Counted from the first letter of the stretch, positions 1-7,885 are shown. The stretch is 64,000 bases of DNA from CAJPPJ01 sp963536495 (GCA_963536495.1 CAUTAF010000001.1:62001-126000), one strand, 5' to 3'. Translations and numbers: made by a program. Notes: generated by a model from the sequence alone, not told the origin.

Positions 1-1257
1 GTAGTAGCAAGAGGAATTGGAGTTTGTTGTGTTTCTGGATGTAGTGAAATATTAATTGATGAAGAAAATAAAACTTTAACTTTAAAAGATGGAAGAGTCT
101 TAAAAGAAAAAGATTATTTATCACTTAATGGAAGTACTGGAGAAGTATATGCTGAATATATCGAAAAAACAGAAAAAGAAATAACAGGTAATTTTTCGAC
201 ATTTATGTCTTGGGTAGATATGTTTAGAAGACTTAAAGTAAAAGCAAATGCTGATACTAAAAAAGATGCTTTAATTGCAAATAGATTTAATGCAGAAGGA
301 ATAGGTCTTTGTAGAACTGAACACATGTTTTTTAATGAAGAAAGAATATTTAACTTTAGAAAAATGATTTTATCTTCAAGTCTTGAAGAAAGAGAAGAAC
401 ATATAAAAGAATTATTAAAATATCAAAGAGATGATTTTAAAGAATTATTTAGTTCTATGCCAGGTAAGTCAGTTGTAATAAGACTTTTAGATCCACCTAT
501 ACACGAATTTTTACCAAAACAAAAAGAAGAAATAGAAGTTTTAGCAAAAGCTTTAAATGTTAGTTATGAAACTTTAATGGAAAAGATTGCTAGTTTAAAA
601 GAATTTAATCCTATGATGGGACATAGAGGTTCTAGACTTGCCGTATCTTATCCAGAAATAGCAAGAATGCAAGCAAGAGCAATACTTGAAGCATTAAGTG
701 AAGTAGAAGTACCAGTAGATGTACAAATTATGATTCCACTTATTTTAGAAGTAAAAGAATATAGTTTTATAAAAAATATAATAGATCAAGAAGCTAAGAA
801 AGTAATGGAAGAAAGAAGAAAAGAATTTAAATATAAAGTTGGTACTATGATTGAAGTACCAAGAGCTGTAGTATTATCGAGAGAAATTGGAGAACAAGCA
901 GAATTCTTCTCTTATGGAACTAATGATTTAACACAAATGATTTTTGGTATGTCTAGGGATGATTCTTCTAAATTCTTAGATGATTATTTAAATAATAATG
1001 TTTTAACAGAAGATCCATTTAAACATATCGATGAAAAAGGAGTAGGTCAATTAATTATTCTTTCTAAAGAATTAGGTAGAAGAGCAAATCCTAATCTAGA
1101 ACTTGGAATATGCGGAGAACATGGAGGAGATCCACAAAGTATAGAATTCTTTAATAAGATAGGACTAGATTATGTATCTTGTAGTCCATATAGAATTCCT
1201 ATAGCAAAACTTGCAGCAGCACAAGCTGAAATTAAATTAAAAAATAACCAATATTAA
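1..1257 (+). CDS. ppdK: Pyruvate, phosphate dikinase, C-terminal part (5' end outside window)
   Basis: The reading frame is open from base 1, so this is a truncated view of a long gene and not a gene starting at an internal Met. PPDK interconverts PEP+AMP+PPi and pyruvate+ATP+Pi. The first visible residues (VVARGIGVCCVSGC) are the end of the swivelling phosphohistidine domain; by family alignment the catalytic His lies about three codons upstream of the window. The rest is the PEP/pyruvate-binding TIM barrel: MMGHRGSRL near residue 205, GTMIEVPRA near 281, SYGTNDLTQ near 305, and CGEHGGDP near 371 with the catalytic Cys. All active-site motifs in view are intact. A strong terminator follows. 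Presence of PPDK suggests PPi-linked glycolysis, which is inference. Confidence 0.95.
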   Translation, partial: VVARGIGVCCVSGCSEILIDEENKTLTLKDGRVLKEKDYLSLNGSTGEVYAEYIEKTEKEITGNFSTFMSWVDMFRRLKVKANADTKKDALIANRFNAEGIGLCRTEHMFFNEERIFNFRKMILSSSLEEREEHIKELLKYQRDDFKELFSSMPGKSVVIRLLDPPIHEFLPKQKEEIEVLAKALNVSYETLMEKIASLKEFNPMMGHRGSRLAVSYPEIARMQARAILEALSEVEVPVDVQIMIPLILEVKEYSFIKNIIDQEAKKVMEERRKEFKYKVGTMIEVPRAVVLSREIGEQAEFFSYGTNDLTQMIFGMSRDDSSKFLDDYLNNNVLTEDPFKHIDEKGVGQLIILSKELGRRANPNLELGICGEHGGDPQSIEFFNKIGLDYVSCSPYRIPIAKLAAAQAEIKLKNNQY

Positions 1258-1296
1258 AAGATTAAAGATTAGTTAAAAACTAGTCTTTTTTTGTTA
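1221..1296 (+). repeat. Direct repeat, copy 1: ppdK 3' end plus terminator
   Basis: These 76 bases (last 12 codons of ppdK, stop, terminator and GTTA) recur at 2119-2194 with two mismatches (1242 a>g, 1274 t>c). The resemblance continues weakly a few codons upstream, where GCA Ala codons correspond to GTA in the copy. Confidence 0.9.
1264..1293 (+). terminator. Intrinsic terminator after ppdK
   Basis: A 10 bp stem (AAAGATTAGT at 1264-1273 with ACTAGTCTTT at 1279-1288, one G-U pair) encloses a 5 nt loop and runs into seven T residues. It begins six bases after the ppdK stop. It is duplicated almost exactly at 2162-2190. Confidence 0.9.
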
Positions 1297-1300
1297 TAAT
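1295..1300 (+). promoter_or_regulatory. -10 box directly before the ASCH gene
   Basis: A perfect TATAAT overlaps the end of the ppdK terminator region. Only ten bases separate it from the ATG at 1311, so the predicted transcript start (about 1307) leaves almost no leader. No clear -35 is seen. Confidence 0.55.
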
Positions 1301-1310
1301 AGAATCAATT

Positions 1311-1895
1311 ATGAATAAAAGAATATTTTTTTTAAGTTTCCGTCCAGAATTTTTTAGACCTATATTATATGATATAAAAAAATATGAATACAGAAAAAGA
1401 TTTTGTGATGAACCTACTACTGCATATTTATATCTAAGTTCACCGATAAGAAAAGTTATTGGAATTATGGAACTTGGAAAACCTTTTCGTATGGATGAAA
1501 TTGTACAAAATTATGATAAAGATACAGATGTCTATCGTAGAATAAACGAGTGTCTTAATGGTGGAGAAAAGTTTGCTGTTCCTATTGAGAGTTTTCAATT
1601 ATTTAAAAAGCCGATTTCAATTAATATAATAAAAGAAATTGAACCAAAATTCTTTGTTCCACAATGCTATTTAAATCTTGAAAATTATAGAAATGTATTA
1701 AGTTATTTGAAAAATCAAGATATGTATGACATCGAATTTTTTAATATCCATGATAAAATTTATGAAGATAATTTGGCGATGACATGTAGAGAAATGGAAT
1801 TAACTGACGAGTTCTTAAAAAAAGATAATGAGTATTTAAATAACAGTAAATACGATATTGTTGAATGCGGATATATTAACGTAAGGAGAAGATAA
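1311..1895 (+). CDS. ASCH/PUA-like domain protein
   Basis: A 194-residue protein whose N-terminus has the ASCH-fold signature: a strand ending in SFRPEFFRPIL, the basic IKKYEYRKRF segment, then AYLYLSSPIRKVIGIMEL. ASCH domains are PUA-like beta barrels that bind RNA or modified nucleosides; some relatives are linked to regulators or are RNA/nucleoside hydrolases. The C-terminal half (from about residue 110) is not recognised. No ribosome binding site is visible: the ten bases between the -10 box and the ATG are AGAATCAATT, so translation may be leaderless. The gene sits between the two copies of the ppdK 3' end, as in an inserted cassette. Family call fairly sure; function unknown. Confidence 0.7.
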   Translation: MNKRIFFLSFRPEFFRPILYDIKKYEYRKRFCDEPTTAYLYLSSPIRKVIGIMELGKPFRMDEIVQNYDKDTDVYRRINECLNGGEKFAVPIESFQLFKKPISINIIKEIEPKFFVPQCYLNLENYRNVLSYLKNQDMYDIEFFNIHDKIYEDNLAMTCREMELTDEFLKKDNEYLNNSKYDIVECGYINVRRR

Positions 1896-1926
1896 GAAAA
1901 ATAAATGTATATTATCCTTTAGCACA

Positions 1927-2099
1927 ATGAATTATGTAATTGATGATTTGGTATAAATTATAGAAAATAAAATTGATGGAAAAAATTAAATAAATCTATG
2001 ATTAGTATCATCCCAAAAAATTATGAGAGATTATAGCGTTAAATATATCAATGCTATTTTAAATAATAATATAATATAAGTTAATTTAAATGTTTTACT
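1927..2099 (+). pseudogene. Possible decayed gene remnant in a 394 bp gap
   Basis: The gap 1896-2289 has no intact gene. A reading starting at ATG 1927 stops after nine codons (MNYVIDDLV), and a coding-like stretch follows in another frame, ending in IMRDYSVKYINAILNNN near 2023-2090. The pieces look like a short protein broken by frameshifts, but no family is recognised. The rest of the gap is the second ppdK-end repeat and a tandem repeat. Confidence 0.25.
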
Positions 2100-2118
2100 A
2101 CCTGGTTTTGATAGTAGT

Positions 2119-2194
2119 ACAAGCTGAAATTAAATTAAAGAATAACCAATATTAAAAGATTAAAGATTAGTCAAAAACTAGTCTTTTTTTGTTA
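2119..2194 (+). repeat. Direct repeat, copy 2: ppdK 3' end plus terminator, without the gene
   Basis: A 74/76 identical copy of 1221-1296. It still reads QAEIKLKNNQY and a stop in frame but has no ppdK upstream. It includes a working-looking terminator (stem 2162-2171 with 2177-2186, then seven T). With copy 1 it brackets about 820 bp holding the ASCH gene. Confidence 0.9.
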
Positions 2195-2200
2195 ATGTAT

Positions 2201-2241
2201 TTAAGCAAGAATTAAGTAATAATTAAGCAAGAATTAAGTAA
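2201..2241 (+). repeat. Two tandem copies of a 19 bp sequence upstream of the Nudix gene
   Basis: TTAAGCAAGAATTAAGTAA occurs exactly at 2201-2219 and again at 2223-2241 (22 bp period, two helical turns). A TATAAT at 2261-2266 follows, so the second copy covers the place where a -35 would be. This spacing suits a regulator binding site, but no regulator can be assigned. Confidence 0.6.
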
Positions 2242-2289
2242 GATAAAATTATTTTTATAGTATAATAATTATAGATTTGAGGTAAAAGA

Positions 2290-2694
2290 ATGAAAAAATA
2301 CAATGTAATAGTAGTATTTGATAAAAATATGCAAAATACTTTGATGTGTAAAAGAGCAAAAGAACCATATTTAGGAATGTATAATTTAGTTGGTGGAAAA
2401 ATAGAAAAAGAAAATGATGGATTAAATGAGGCTTATAGAGAATTATTTGAAGAAACAAATATTAGAAAAGATGATATAAATTTAATGCATTTTATGAATA
2501 TCGAATATAGAACAATGAATAAATTATTGGAAGTTTATTATGGGACTTTAAATAAGGAAGTAAAATTAATTGAAGAGGTAAATAAATTAGAATGGGTACT
2601 AATTGATGATGATTTCTTTAATGTGAATAAATATGCAGGTGAAGGAATTATAGGTCATATTATTGAAGAAATAAAAATTTTTATAGATAAATAA
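2290..2694 (+). CDS. Nudix hydrolase
   Basis: A 134-residue single-domain Nudix protein. Nudix enzymes cleave nucleoside diphosphates linked to another group (oxidised dNTPs, ADP-ribose, NAD-type substrates). The Nudix box begins at G36 and ends in YRELFEETNI (49-58); the catalytic R50 E51 and E54 E55 are present, while the first Glu of the consensus is Asn42. The early MCKRAKEPYLGMYNLVGGKIE segment is like MutT/8-oxo-dGTPase proteins. GAGGT at 2279-2283 is the ribosome binding site and TATAAT at 2261-2266 the -10. The substrate cannot be read from sequence. Confidence 0.85.
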   Translation: MKKYNVIVVFDKNMQNTLMCKRAKEPYLGMYNLVGGKIEKENDGLNEAYRELFEETNIRKDDINLMHFMNIEYRTMNKLLEVYYGTLNKEVKLIEEVNKLEWVLIDDDFFNVNKYAGEGIIGHIIEEIKIFIDK

Positions 2695-2777
2695 AAAGTG
2701 TTATTACTAATGAATCACAAAATTGTTTATACTTCAAAAATTTATATATCATAACTTTAAATTGGAAGTGAATAATT

Positions 2778-2992
2778 ATGAAAAAATCAATTTCAATTAA
2801 TATTTATGTTAAACAAATCATAAGTTAAGAGAATATTATAGTTTTTTACCATTTTTTTGTTGCTATATAGGAGGAAAAAACATATTACGATAAAGAGTTT
2901 CGGATTAGAAACCTTGAAGAAATTCTTGATTATAGTGTAATTTTTATTATGCTGATGAAAAATATTTAGGTGAAAAAATATTTTCAAAATAG
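2778..2992 (+). pseudogene. Small protein gene broken by about three frameshifts
   Basis: A good ribosome binding site (GGAAGTG) precedes ATG 2778, but the frame stops after 16 codons. Coding-like sequence then continues in successive frames: HKLREYYSFLPFFCCYIGGKN (about 2816-2880), YYDKEFRIRNLEEILDYSV (2883-2939), and FYYADEKYLGEKIFSK with a stop at 2990-2992. Joined, they make one plausible protein of about 70 residues. No family is recognised. It fills most of the 330 bp gap between the Nudix gene and the next small gene. Confidence 0.5.
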
Positions 2993-3025
2993 AATTATAA
3001 TAGAAAAATAATAGAGGTGATGAAT

Positions 3026-3325
3026 ATGAAATTAAATATAGAAGATTTAAAATATTTAAGTGGTTCAAAATTAGATGATGGATATAGACTTGTATATAAA
3101 AAAAATAATGATTTTGATATTGGTAGTTATTGTAAAACAATAGAAGGATTTATATGCGAAATAAATGATTATAATCCATATAGTTTATATGATGAAAAGG
3201 AATTTGTTTCTATTGAAAATTTGTTAGAAGAGATAGCTAAAAAGTATAATAGAGAAGAAGTATCTATTTATAAAACAGATGGTACTTTAATATTTTCATA
3301 TAAGCAAAAAGATAAAAAAATATAA
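3026..3325 (+). CDS. Small hypothetical protein
   Basis: A 99-residue acidic soluble protein beginning MKLNIEDLKYLSGSKLDDGY; I do not recognise the family. The ATG at 3026 is chosen because AGAGGTG (3013-3019) lies at normal spacing; GTG 3017 and ATG 3020 are in or too near that site. It has no signal peptide or membrane segment. It ends 65 bp before the Fic gene, which has its own -10 (TATAAT near 3360), so the two need not form an operon. An antitoxin or immunity role beside Fic is possible but nothing in the sequence shows it. Confidence 0.6.
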   Translation: MKLNIEDLKYLSGSKLDDGYRLVYKKNNDFDIGSYCKTIEGFICEINDYNPYSLYDEKEFVSIENLLEEIAKKYNREEVSIYKTDGTLIFSYKQKDKKI

Positions 3326-3390
3326 ACTAATAGTAATATTTGATTTTAGTGTTTTATACTATAATATATGTAATTTATAGGTGATAAAAA

Positions 3391-4011
3391 ATGCTTGAAA
3401 ATAAACTTGGAATAAATAATGAAATAGAACTTGCAAAAGAAGAAGAAAGAATTACAAAATTAAAAGCTTTAGAATTATTTGATACAAATAAAATTAATGA
3501 ATTTGAAGTTGGAACTACAAAAGGACTATGTGAAATTCATAAATTTTTATTTAGTGATATTTATCTGTTTGCAGGAAAAATAAGAGAAGTAAATTTATCT
3601 AAAGGAAATTTTAGATTTATTTCATCAATATATTTGAAAGATGTATTATCAAAAATAGATTCTATGAAGGAAGATACATTTGAAGATATAATCAAAAAGT
3701 ATGTTGAAATGAATGTAGCACATCCTTTTAGAGAAGGTAATGGTAGAAGTACGCGTATATGGCTTGATATGATGTTAAAAACAAGAATTTCTAAAGTAGT
3801 AGATTGGAGTAAAATAAATAAAGAAGAATATTTATTAGCGATGGAGAGAAGTCCAATTAAAGATACTGAAATAAAATTGTTACTAAAAGAAGCATTAACT
3901 GATAAAATTAATGATAGAACTGTATATATGAAAGGTATTGATGTAAGTTATAAGTATGAAGGTTATAATGTTTATACTATGAATGAATTAGATAAGACTA
4001 GAGAAAACTAG
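3391..4011 (+). CDS. fic: Fic-domain AMPylator, class III (C-terminal inhibitory helix)
   Basis: A 206-residue Fic protein. Fic enzymes transfer AMP (or related groups) from a nucleotide to hydroxyls of target proteins. The full catalytic motif HPFREGNGRSTR starts at H111. Near the C-terminus SYKYEG (186-191) matches the autoinhibitory motif (S/T)xxxE(G/N) of class III Fic proteins, where the Glu blocks the gamma-phosphate site; MKGIDVSYKYEGY is typical of that class. Regulation is therefore expected within the protein and through oligomerisation rather than by a separate antitoxin. A terminator stem overlaps the last codons. Lies in the accessory island after a small orphan gene. Confidence 0.92.
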   Translation: MLENKLGINNEIELAKEEERITKLKALELFDTNKINEFEVGTTKGLCEIHKFLFSDIYLFAGKIREVNLSKGNFRFISSIYLKDVLSKIDSMKEDTFEDIIKKYVEMNVAHPFREGNGRSTRIWLDMMLKTRISKVVDWSKINKEEYLLAMERSPIKDTEIKLLLKEALTDKINDRTVYMKGIDVSYKYEGYNVYTMNELDKTREN

Positions 4012-4020
4012 TCTTTTAAT
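3994..4020 (+). terminator. Terminator overlapping the end of fic
   Basis: AAGACTAG (3994-4001) pairs with CTAGTCTT (4008-4015), followed by T residues; the fic stop codon lies in the 3' arm. The stem sequence is nearly that of the ppdK terminator. Confidence 0.7.
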
Positions 4021-4069
4021 TTTAAAGTGTATTTATGATAAAATTTATTTAGAAAGAAAGTGAATAATT

Positions 4070-4546
4070 ATGTCAAAGTTATCTAATATACTTGTTTTGC
4101 TTCAAATTCTTCAAAACAAGAGAAAATATAGTATAAAAGAATTGTCAGAAAAACTAGAAGTAACACCAAGAATGGTAAGAAAATATAAAGAGGAATTGGA
4201 ATATGCAGGTATTTATATAGATACAATATATGGACCATATGGTGGATATGTTTTACGTAATGAAATAAAGATAGCTGAAAAATTTATAAAAACTGAAAAT
4301 ATAAAACCCTATAATAAAAAGTATTATAATTTACTAAGTAAAGCTATTAATGACAATTCTAAATGCTATATTGAATATTATTCTAAAGAACGTGATGCTA
4401 TAACTAAAAGAGTAATTAGACCTTATAATTTAATTATATTAGATAATGAATGGGGAGTAGCAGCTTATTGTGAAACAAAAGAAGAAATAAGACATTTTTA
4501 TTTAAGTAGAATAAAATTTATAAAAAATATAATGTGGCATAAATAG
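4070..4546 (+). CDS. HTH-WYL transcriptional regulator
   Basis: A 158-residue protein with an N-terminal HTH_11-type winged helix (residues 1-65; YSIKELSEKLEVTPRMVRKY is the recognition region) and a WYL-like barrel (about 95-155: YIEYYSKERDAITKRVIRPY, then WGVAAYCETKEEIRHFYLSRI). WYL proteins sense ligands, often nucleic acids, and are common as regulators of defence loci. The usual C-terminal WCX extension is missing, so the protein is short for the family. A TG-extended -10 (TGATAAAAT near 4035) and an A/G-rich site precede ATG 4070. It probably controls a gene in this island; the target is not known. Confidence 0.85.
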   Translation: MSKLSNILVLLQILQNKRKYSIKELSEKLEVTPRMVRKYKEELEYAGIYIDTIYGPYGGYVLRNEIKIAEKFIKTENIKPYNKKYYNLLSKAINDNSKCYIEYYSKERDAITKRVIRPYNLIILDNEWGVAAYCETKEEIRHFYLSRIKFIKNIMWHK

Positions 4547-4589
4547 TTCCTATTAAAGTTGTATATTTATTTTGAAAGAAGGTAAATAT

Positions 4590-5078
4590 ATGATTAAATT
4601 AAAACAATATAGAGATATTTGGATGTCAGAAAAATTTGATGAAATTATAGGATTTTATCCAAGAGAGTTTTATCCTTTAGATAATTTTTCATCATTTAAA
4701 GTAAAAGTAAATGGTTATTTATATTCATCATTAGAAGAGGCTTTTCAAAGTATGTTATTTTTACCTGATCATAAAGAAATATCAGAACAAATAAAAAATA
4801 GTTATTCAGCTCATGAAGCTCAAAAAATCATGCATGAAAATATTAATAAAGTAAAATATAGTAAAGAAGAAAAACTAGTATTAATGGAAAAGTTGTTAAA
4901 ATTAAAAATAGAACAAAATCCATATGTATTAAAGAAGTTATTAGAGACTAAAAATTATACTATAATGGAAGACTCACCAAAAGATAATTATTGGGGATGT
5001 GGGATAAATAGAGAAGGTGAAAATAATCTTGGAAAACTTTGGATGAAACTAAGAGAAGAATACAAAGTTAAAAAATAA
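4590..5078 (+). CDS. NADAR-family protein (YbiA-like N-glycosidase)
   Basis: A 162-residue NADAR domain protein. Family members cleave N-glycosidic bonds, for example in riboflavin intermediates or in ADP-ribosylated guanine, and the family is found in NAD/ADP-ribose conflict systems. Visible hallmarks: FYPREFYPLDNFSSFKV near 22-38, SSLEEAFQSM (46-55) with the conserved Glu, DNYWGCG (132-138), and NNLGKLWMKLRE (145-156). ATG 4590 is chosen because GAAAGAAGG lies just before it; a TTG six codons upstream would overlap that site. It is followed 18 bp later by a phosphatase gene. Substrate unknown. Confidence 0.85.
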   Translation: MIKLKQYRDIWMSEKFDEIIGFYPREFYPLDNFSSFKVKVNGYLYSSLEEAFQSMLFLPDHKEISEQIKNSYSAHEAQKIMHENINKVKYSKEEKLVLMEKLLKLKIEQNPYVLKKLLETKNYTIMEDSPKDNYWGCGINREGENNLGKLWMKLREEYKVKK

Positions 5079-5096
5079 CTGTTTAGGAGAATTATA

Positions 5097-5657
5097 ATGA
5101 ATTTAATATTTTTAAGACATGGTGAATCAACAGATAATGTAAGAAAATTATTATCTGATAAAGAAATATACTGGTCTATATTAACTGAAAAAGGTAAAAA
5201 AGAAGTAATAGATTCTATTAATAATCTTCAACAAGATATAGATGTAATGTATGTTTCTCCTCTTCCAAGAACTATTGAAACTGCTCATTATGTTTATGAA
5301 AAATATCCTTATATTAAGATTGTAATAGAAAATAGAATTAGAGAAATAGATTATGGTAAATATTCGCATTCTAAAAATAATAAAGAATTAGATGAAGTAA
5401 GAAATAAACAAATTAATGGAGATTATTTAGTTAGATTTGGAGAATTTGGTGAAAATAAATTAGAGATAGAAAAACGATTATCTAGTTTTTTAAATGATCT
5501 TTCTAAAGAAAATTATAAAAATGTTCTTATAGTATCTCATGGATCAGTAATTTCTCATATGAAAAGATTATTAAATATAAAAACAAATCATATAAAAAAA
5601 GGTCAATTTGAAATATTTGAAAATGTTGATTTTAAAACTTTGATAAATTATATGTAG
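5097..5657 (+). CDS. Histidine phosphatase family protein
   Basis: A 186-residue phosphoglycerate-mutase-like phosphatase. LRHGES (6-11) supplies the phosphoacceptor His8; R58 in SPLPRTIETA, E83, and SHGS with H148 complete the catalytic set. Small-molecule phosphates, including nucleotides, are usual substrates. AGGAGA precedes the ATG. The 18 bp gap after the NADAR gene suggests one transcript. It closes the accessory island; a terminator follows. Confidence 0.85.
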   Translation: MNLIFLRHGESTDNVRKLLSDKEIYWSILTEKGKKEVIDSINNLQQDIDVMYVSPLPRTIETAHYVYEKYPYIKIVIENRIREIDYGKYSHSKNNKELDEVRNKQINGDYLVRFGEFGENKLEIEKRLSSFLNDLSKENYKNVLIVSHGSVISHMKRLLNIKTNHIKKGQFEIFENVDFKTLINYM

Positions 5658-5680
5658 GAGACTTAGAATACATAAAATAA

Positions 5681-5704
5681 ACTCAGAAATTCTGAGGTTT
5701 TTTC
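5681..5704 (+). terminator. Terminator after the phosphatase gene
   Basis: CTCAG (5682-5686) and CTGAG (5692-5696) form a short hairpin followed by a run of T. It separates the island from trpS. Confidence 0.7.
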
Positions 5705-5775
5705 TTAATTTTATAAAAATGTACAAAAAAATGTAGAGTAAATAATAATAACCATAATAATATTTAGTAATATGC

Positions 5776-5781
5776 TATAAT
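5776..5781 (+). promoter_or_regulatory. -10 box of the trpS-mur operon
   Basis: TATAAT, 16 bp before the trpS ATG, with AGGAGA between. No clear -35, and no T-box leader: the whole gap after the terminator is under 100 bp and has no T-box sequence. Confidence 0.55.
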
Positions 5782-5797
5782 TAGTTAGGAGAAGTTT

Positions 5798-6841
5798 ATG
5801 AAAAAAATAATATTAACAGGAGATAGACCAACAGGTAAACTTCATATTGGACACTATGTTGGATCTTTAAAAAAACGTGTAGAACTACAAGATAACGAAG
5901 AATTAAAACAATTTATTATGATTGCAGATTCTCAAGCTTTAACAGATAATTTTGATAATCCTAAAAAAATTCAGGATAATTTACTTGAAGTGATGCTTGA
6001 TTATTTAGCAGTTGGAATAGATCCTAAAAAGAGTACTATTTTTATTCAATCTGAGATAAGTGAATTAACAGAATTAACATTTTATTATATGAACTTAGTT
6101 AATTTATCTAGATTACTTAGAAATCCTACTGTAAAAGAAGAAGTAAAACTAAGAGGATTTGAAAATAATATACCAATGGGATTTTTAACATACCCAGTTA
6201 GTCAAGCAGCAGATATAACTGCTTTTAAAGCAAGTTTTATTCCAGTAGGAGATGATCAACTTCCTATGATAGAACAAACAAGAGAGATAGTTAGAACTTT
6301 TAATAGACTTTATAAAGAAGTACTTGTTGAACCAGTTGCAATACTTTCTGATAATAAAGCAAGTTTAAGACTTCCTGGAATAGATGGAAATGCTAAGATG
6401 AGTAAGTCTTTAGGAAACGGTATTTATATATCTGATACTAGAGAAGATCTATATAAAAAAGTAATGAAAATGTATACGGATAGTAAGCATATTAGAATAG
6501 AAGATCCAGGTCACATAGAAAATAATACTGTATTTACTTATTTAGATATCTTTGTTAAAGAAGATAGTTTTAGTAAATATTTACCTAGTTATAATAATTT
6601 AGATGAGTTAAAAGAACATTATAAAAAAGGTGGACTTGGAGATGTAGTTATTAAAAAATTCTTATTTAATGTACTTGATGAAGAATTAAGTCCAATTAGA
6701 GAAAGAAGATTAGAGTATTTAAATAAAAAAGATGAACTTATGAAAATATTAGAAGAAGGAACAAAAGAAGCAAGAAGATATGCTAAAGAAACTTTAAAAG
6801 AAGTTAAAGAAGCAATGATGCTTAATTATTTTGAAAAATGA
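5798..6841 (+). CDS. trpS: Tryptophanyl-tRNA synthetase
   Basis: A 347-residue class I synthetase charging tRNA-Trp. The HIGH motif is H16-H19 (KLHIGHYVGS) and KMSKS is residues 200-204 (NAKMSKSLGN). The length is normal for bacterial TrpRS. The stop overlaps the murG start by four bases (ATGA), so translation is coupled and trpS heads a cell-wall operon, an unusual pairing. Confidence 0.97.
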   Translation: MKKIILTGDRPTGKLHIGHYVGSLKKRVELQDNEELKQFIMIADSQALTDNFDNPKKIQDNLLEVMLDYLAVGIDPKKSTIFIQSEISELTELTFYYMNLVNLSRLLRNPTVKEEVKLRGFENNIPMGFLTYPVSQAADITAFKASFIPVGDDQLPMIEQTREIVRTFNRLYKEVLVEPVAILSDNKASLRLPGIDGNAKMSKSLGNGIYISDTREDLYKKVMKMYTDSKHIRIEDPGHIENNTVFTYLDIFVKEDSFSKYLPSYNNLDELKEHYKKGGLGDVVIKKFLFNVLDEELSPIRERRLEYLNKKDELMKILEEGTKEARRYAKETLKEVKEAMMLNYFEK

Positions 6842-7881
6842 GAGTAATAGTTAGTGCTGGTGGAACTGGTGGACATATTTATCCTGCTTTATCTATAATA
6901 TCTTCTTTATCTAAAGAAGATGAAGTTTTATATATTGGTACTAGTAATAGAATGGAAAAAGATATAGTACCATCTAAAAATATAAAGTTTATTGGTATTG
7001 ATATAGAAGGATTAAATAGAAAAAATATATTTAAAAACATAGTTGTTTTATATAAGTATTTTAAAGCTTATTTTAAAATAAAAAAGATTATAAAAGATTT
7101 TAAAGCTGATAAAGTAATAGGATGTGGAGGTTATATAACTTTACCTGTCTTAAAAGCTGCACAGTCTTTAAAAATTGATACTTATATTCATGAACAAAAT
7201 TCAATCGTAGGTTTATCAAATAGATTAGTAGAAAAGAAATGTAAAAAGATATTTATATCTTTTGAAGATAGTAGAAAGTATTTTAAAAATAAAAATGTTT
7301 ATTTAACTGGAAATCCTTGTAGTGAGAATGCTAGAGATATAAAATTAGTAACAAAAAAAGATTTAGGTTTTGATGAAAAAGAACTTATATTAATAGTAAT
7401 GGGAAGTTTAGGTTCTGATACTATAAGTGATAAGTTAGTTAAATTAACAGAAAAATTTAAAAACATGCCATATAATTTTTTAATAATTAGTGGTAAAAAC
7501 TATATTAATAAGTTTAAAAACAATTATAAAAATATTAAAGTTTTAGAATATCTTGATAATTTACCAGGAGTTATGAAATCAAGTGATTTAATGGTTACTA
7601 GAAGTGGTGCTACGACACTTTCTGAAATATCTTCACTTAATGTTTTATCAATTTTAGTACCATCTCCTTATGTAACAAATAATCATCAAGAAAAAAATGC
7701 TTTAACGTTTGCATCAAGTAATGCTTCTATTCTTTTAAAAGAAAAAGATTTTGAAAGAGTAGATGAGGTAATAGATGAAATATTAAAAGATAAAGGAAGA
7801 ATAAAAGAAATAAAAGAAAATTTAACTAAATTTTATATTGCTGATTCATCTAAAAATATAGTTAAATTAATAAAGGAGTAG
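6838..7881 (+). CDS. murG: UDP-GlcNAc:lipid I GlcNAc transferase MurG
   Basis: A 347-residue GT-B glycosyltransferase making lipid II on the inner face of the membrane. The glycine-rich loop SAGGTGGHIYP (6-16) is diagnostic; the second-domain motif RSGATTLSEI and the NNHQEKNA segment of the UDP-GlcNAc site are present. It overlaps trpS by four bases and its last codons carry the ribosome binding site (AAGGAG) of murB. Confidence 0.95.
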   Translation: MRVIVSAGGTGGHIYPALSIISSLSKEDEVLYIGTSNRMEKDIVPSKNIKFIGIDIEGLNRKNIFKNIVVLYKYFKAYFKIKKIIKDFKADKVIGCGGYITLPVLKAAQSLKIDTYIHEQNSIVGLSNRLVEKKCKKIFISFEDSRKYFKNKNVYLTGNPCSENARDIKLVTKKDLGFDEKELILIVMGSLGSDTISDKLVKLTEKFKNMPYNFLIISGKNYINKFKNNYKNIKVLEYLDNLPGVMKSSDLMVTRSGATTLSEISSLNVLSILVPSPYVTNNHQEKNALTFASSNASILLKEKDFERVDEVIDEILKDKGRIKEIKENLTKFYIADSSKNIVKLIKE

Positions 7882-7885
7882 TTTT

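Noticed and set aside
2201..2241. CRISPR array
   Set aside because: Only two 19 bp units with a 3 bp spacer; no cas genes in the window.
2793..3140. A 115-codon minus-strand ORF
   Set aside because: Composition is Ile/Tyr/Phe/Asn low complexity from AT-rich DNA, with no start signal; the plus strand has better coding evidence.
5658..5797. T-box riboswitch before trpS
   Set aside because: The gap is 140 bp, mostly terminator and promoter, and has no T-box sequence or specifier stem.
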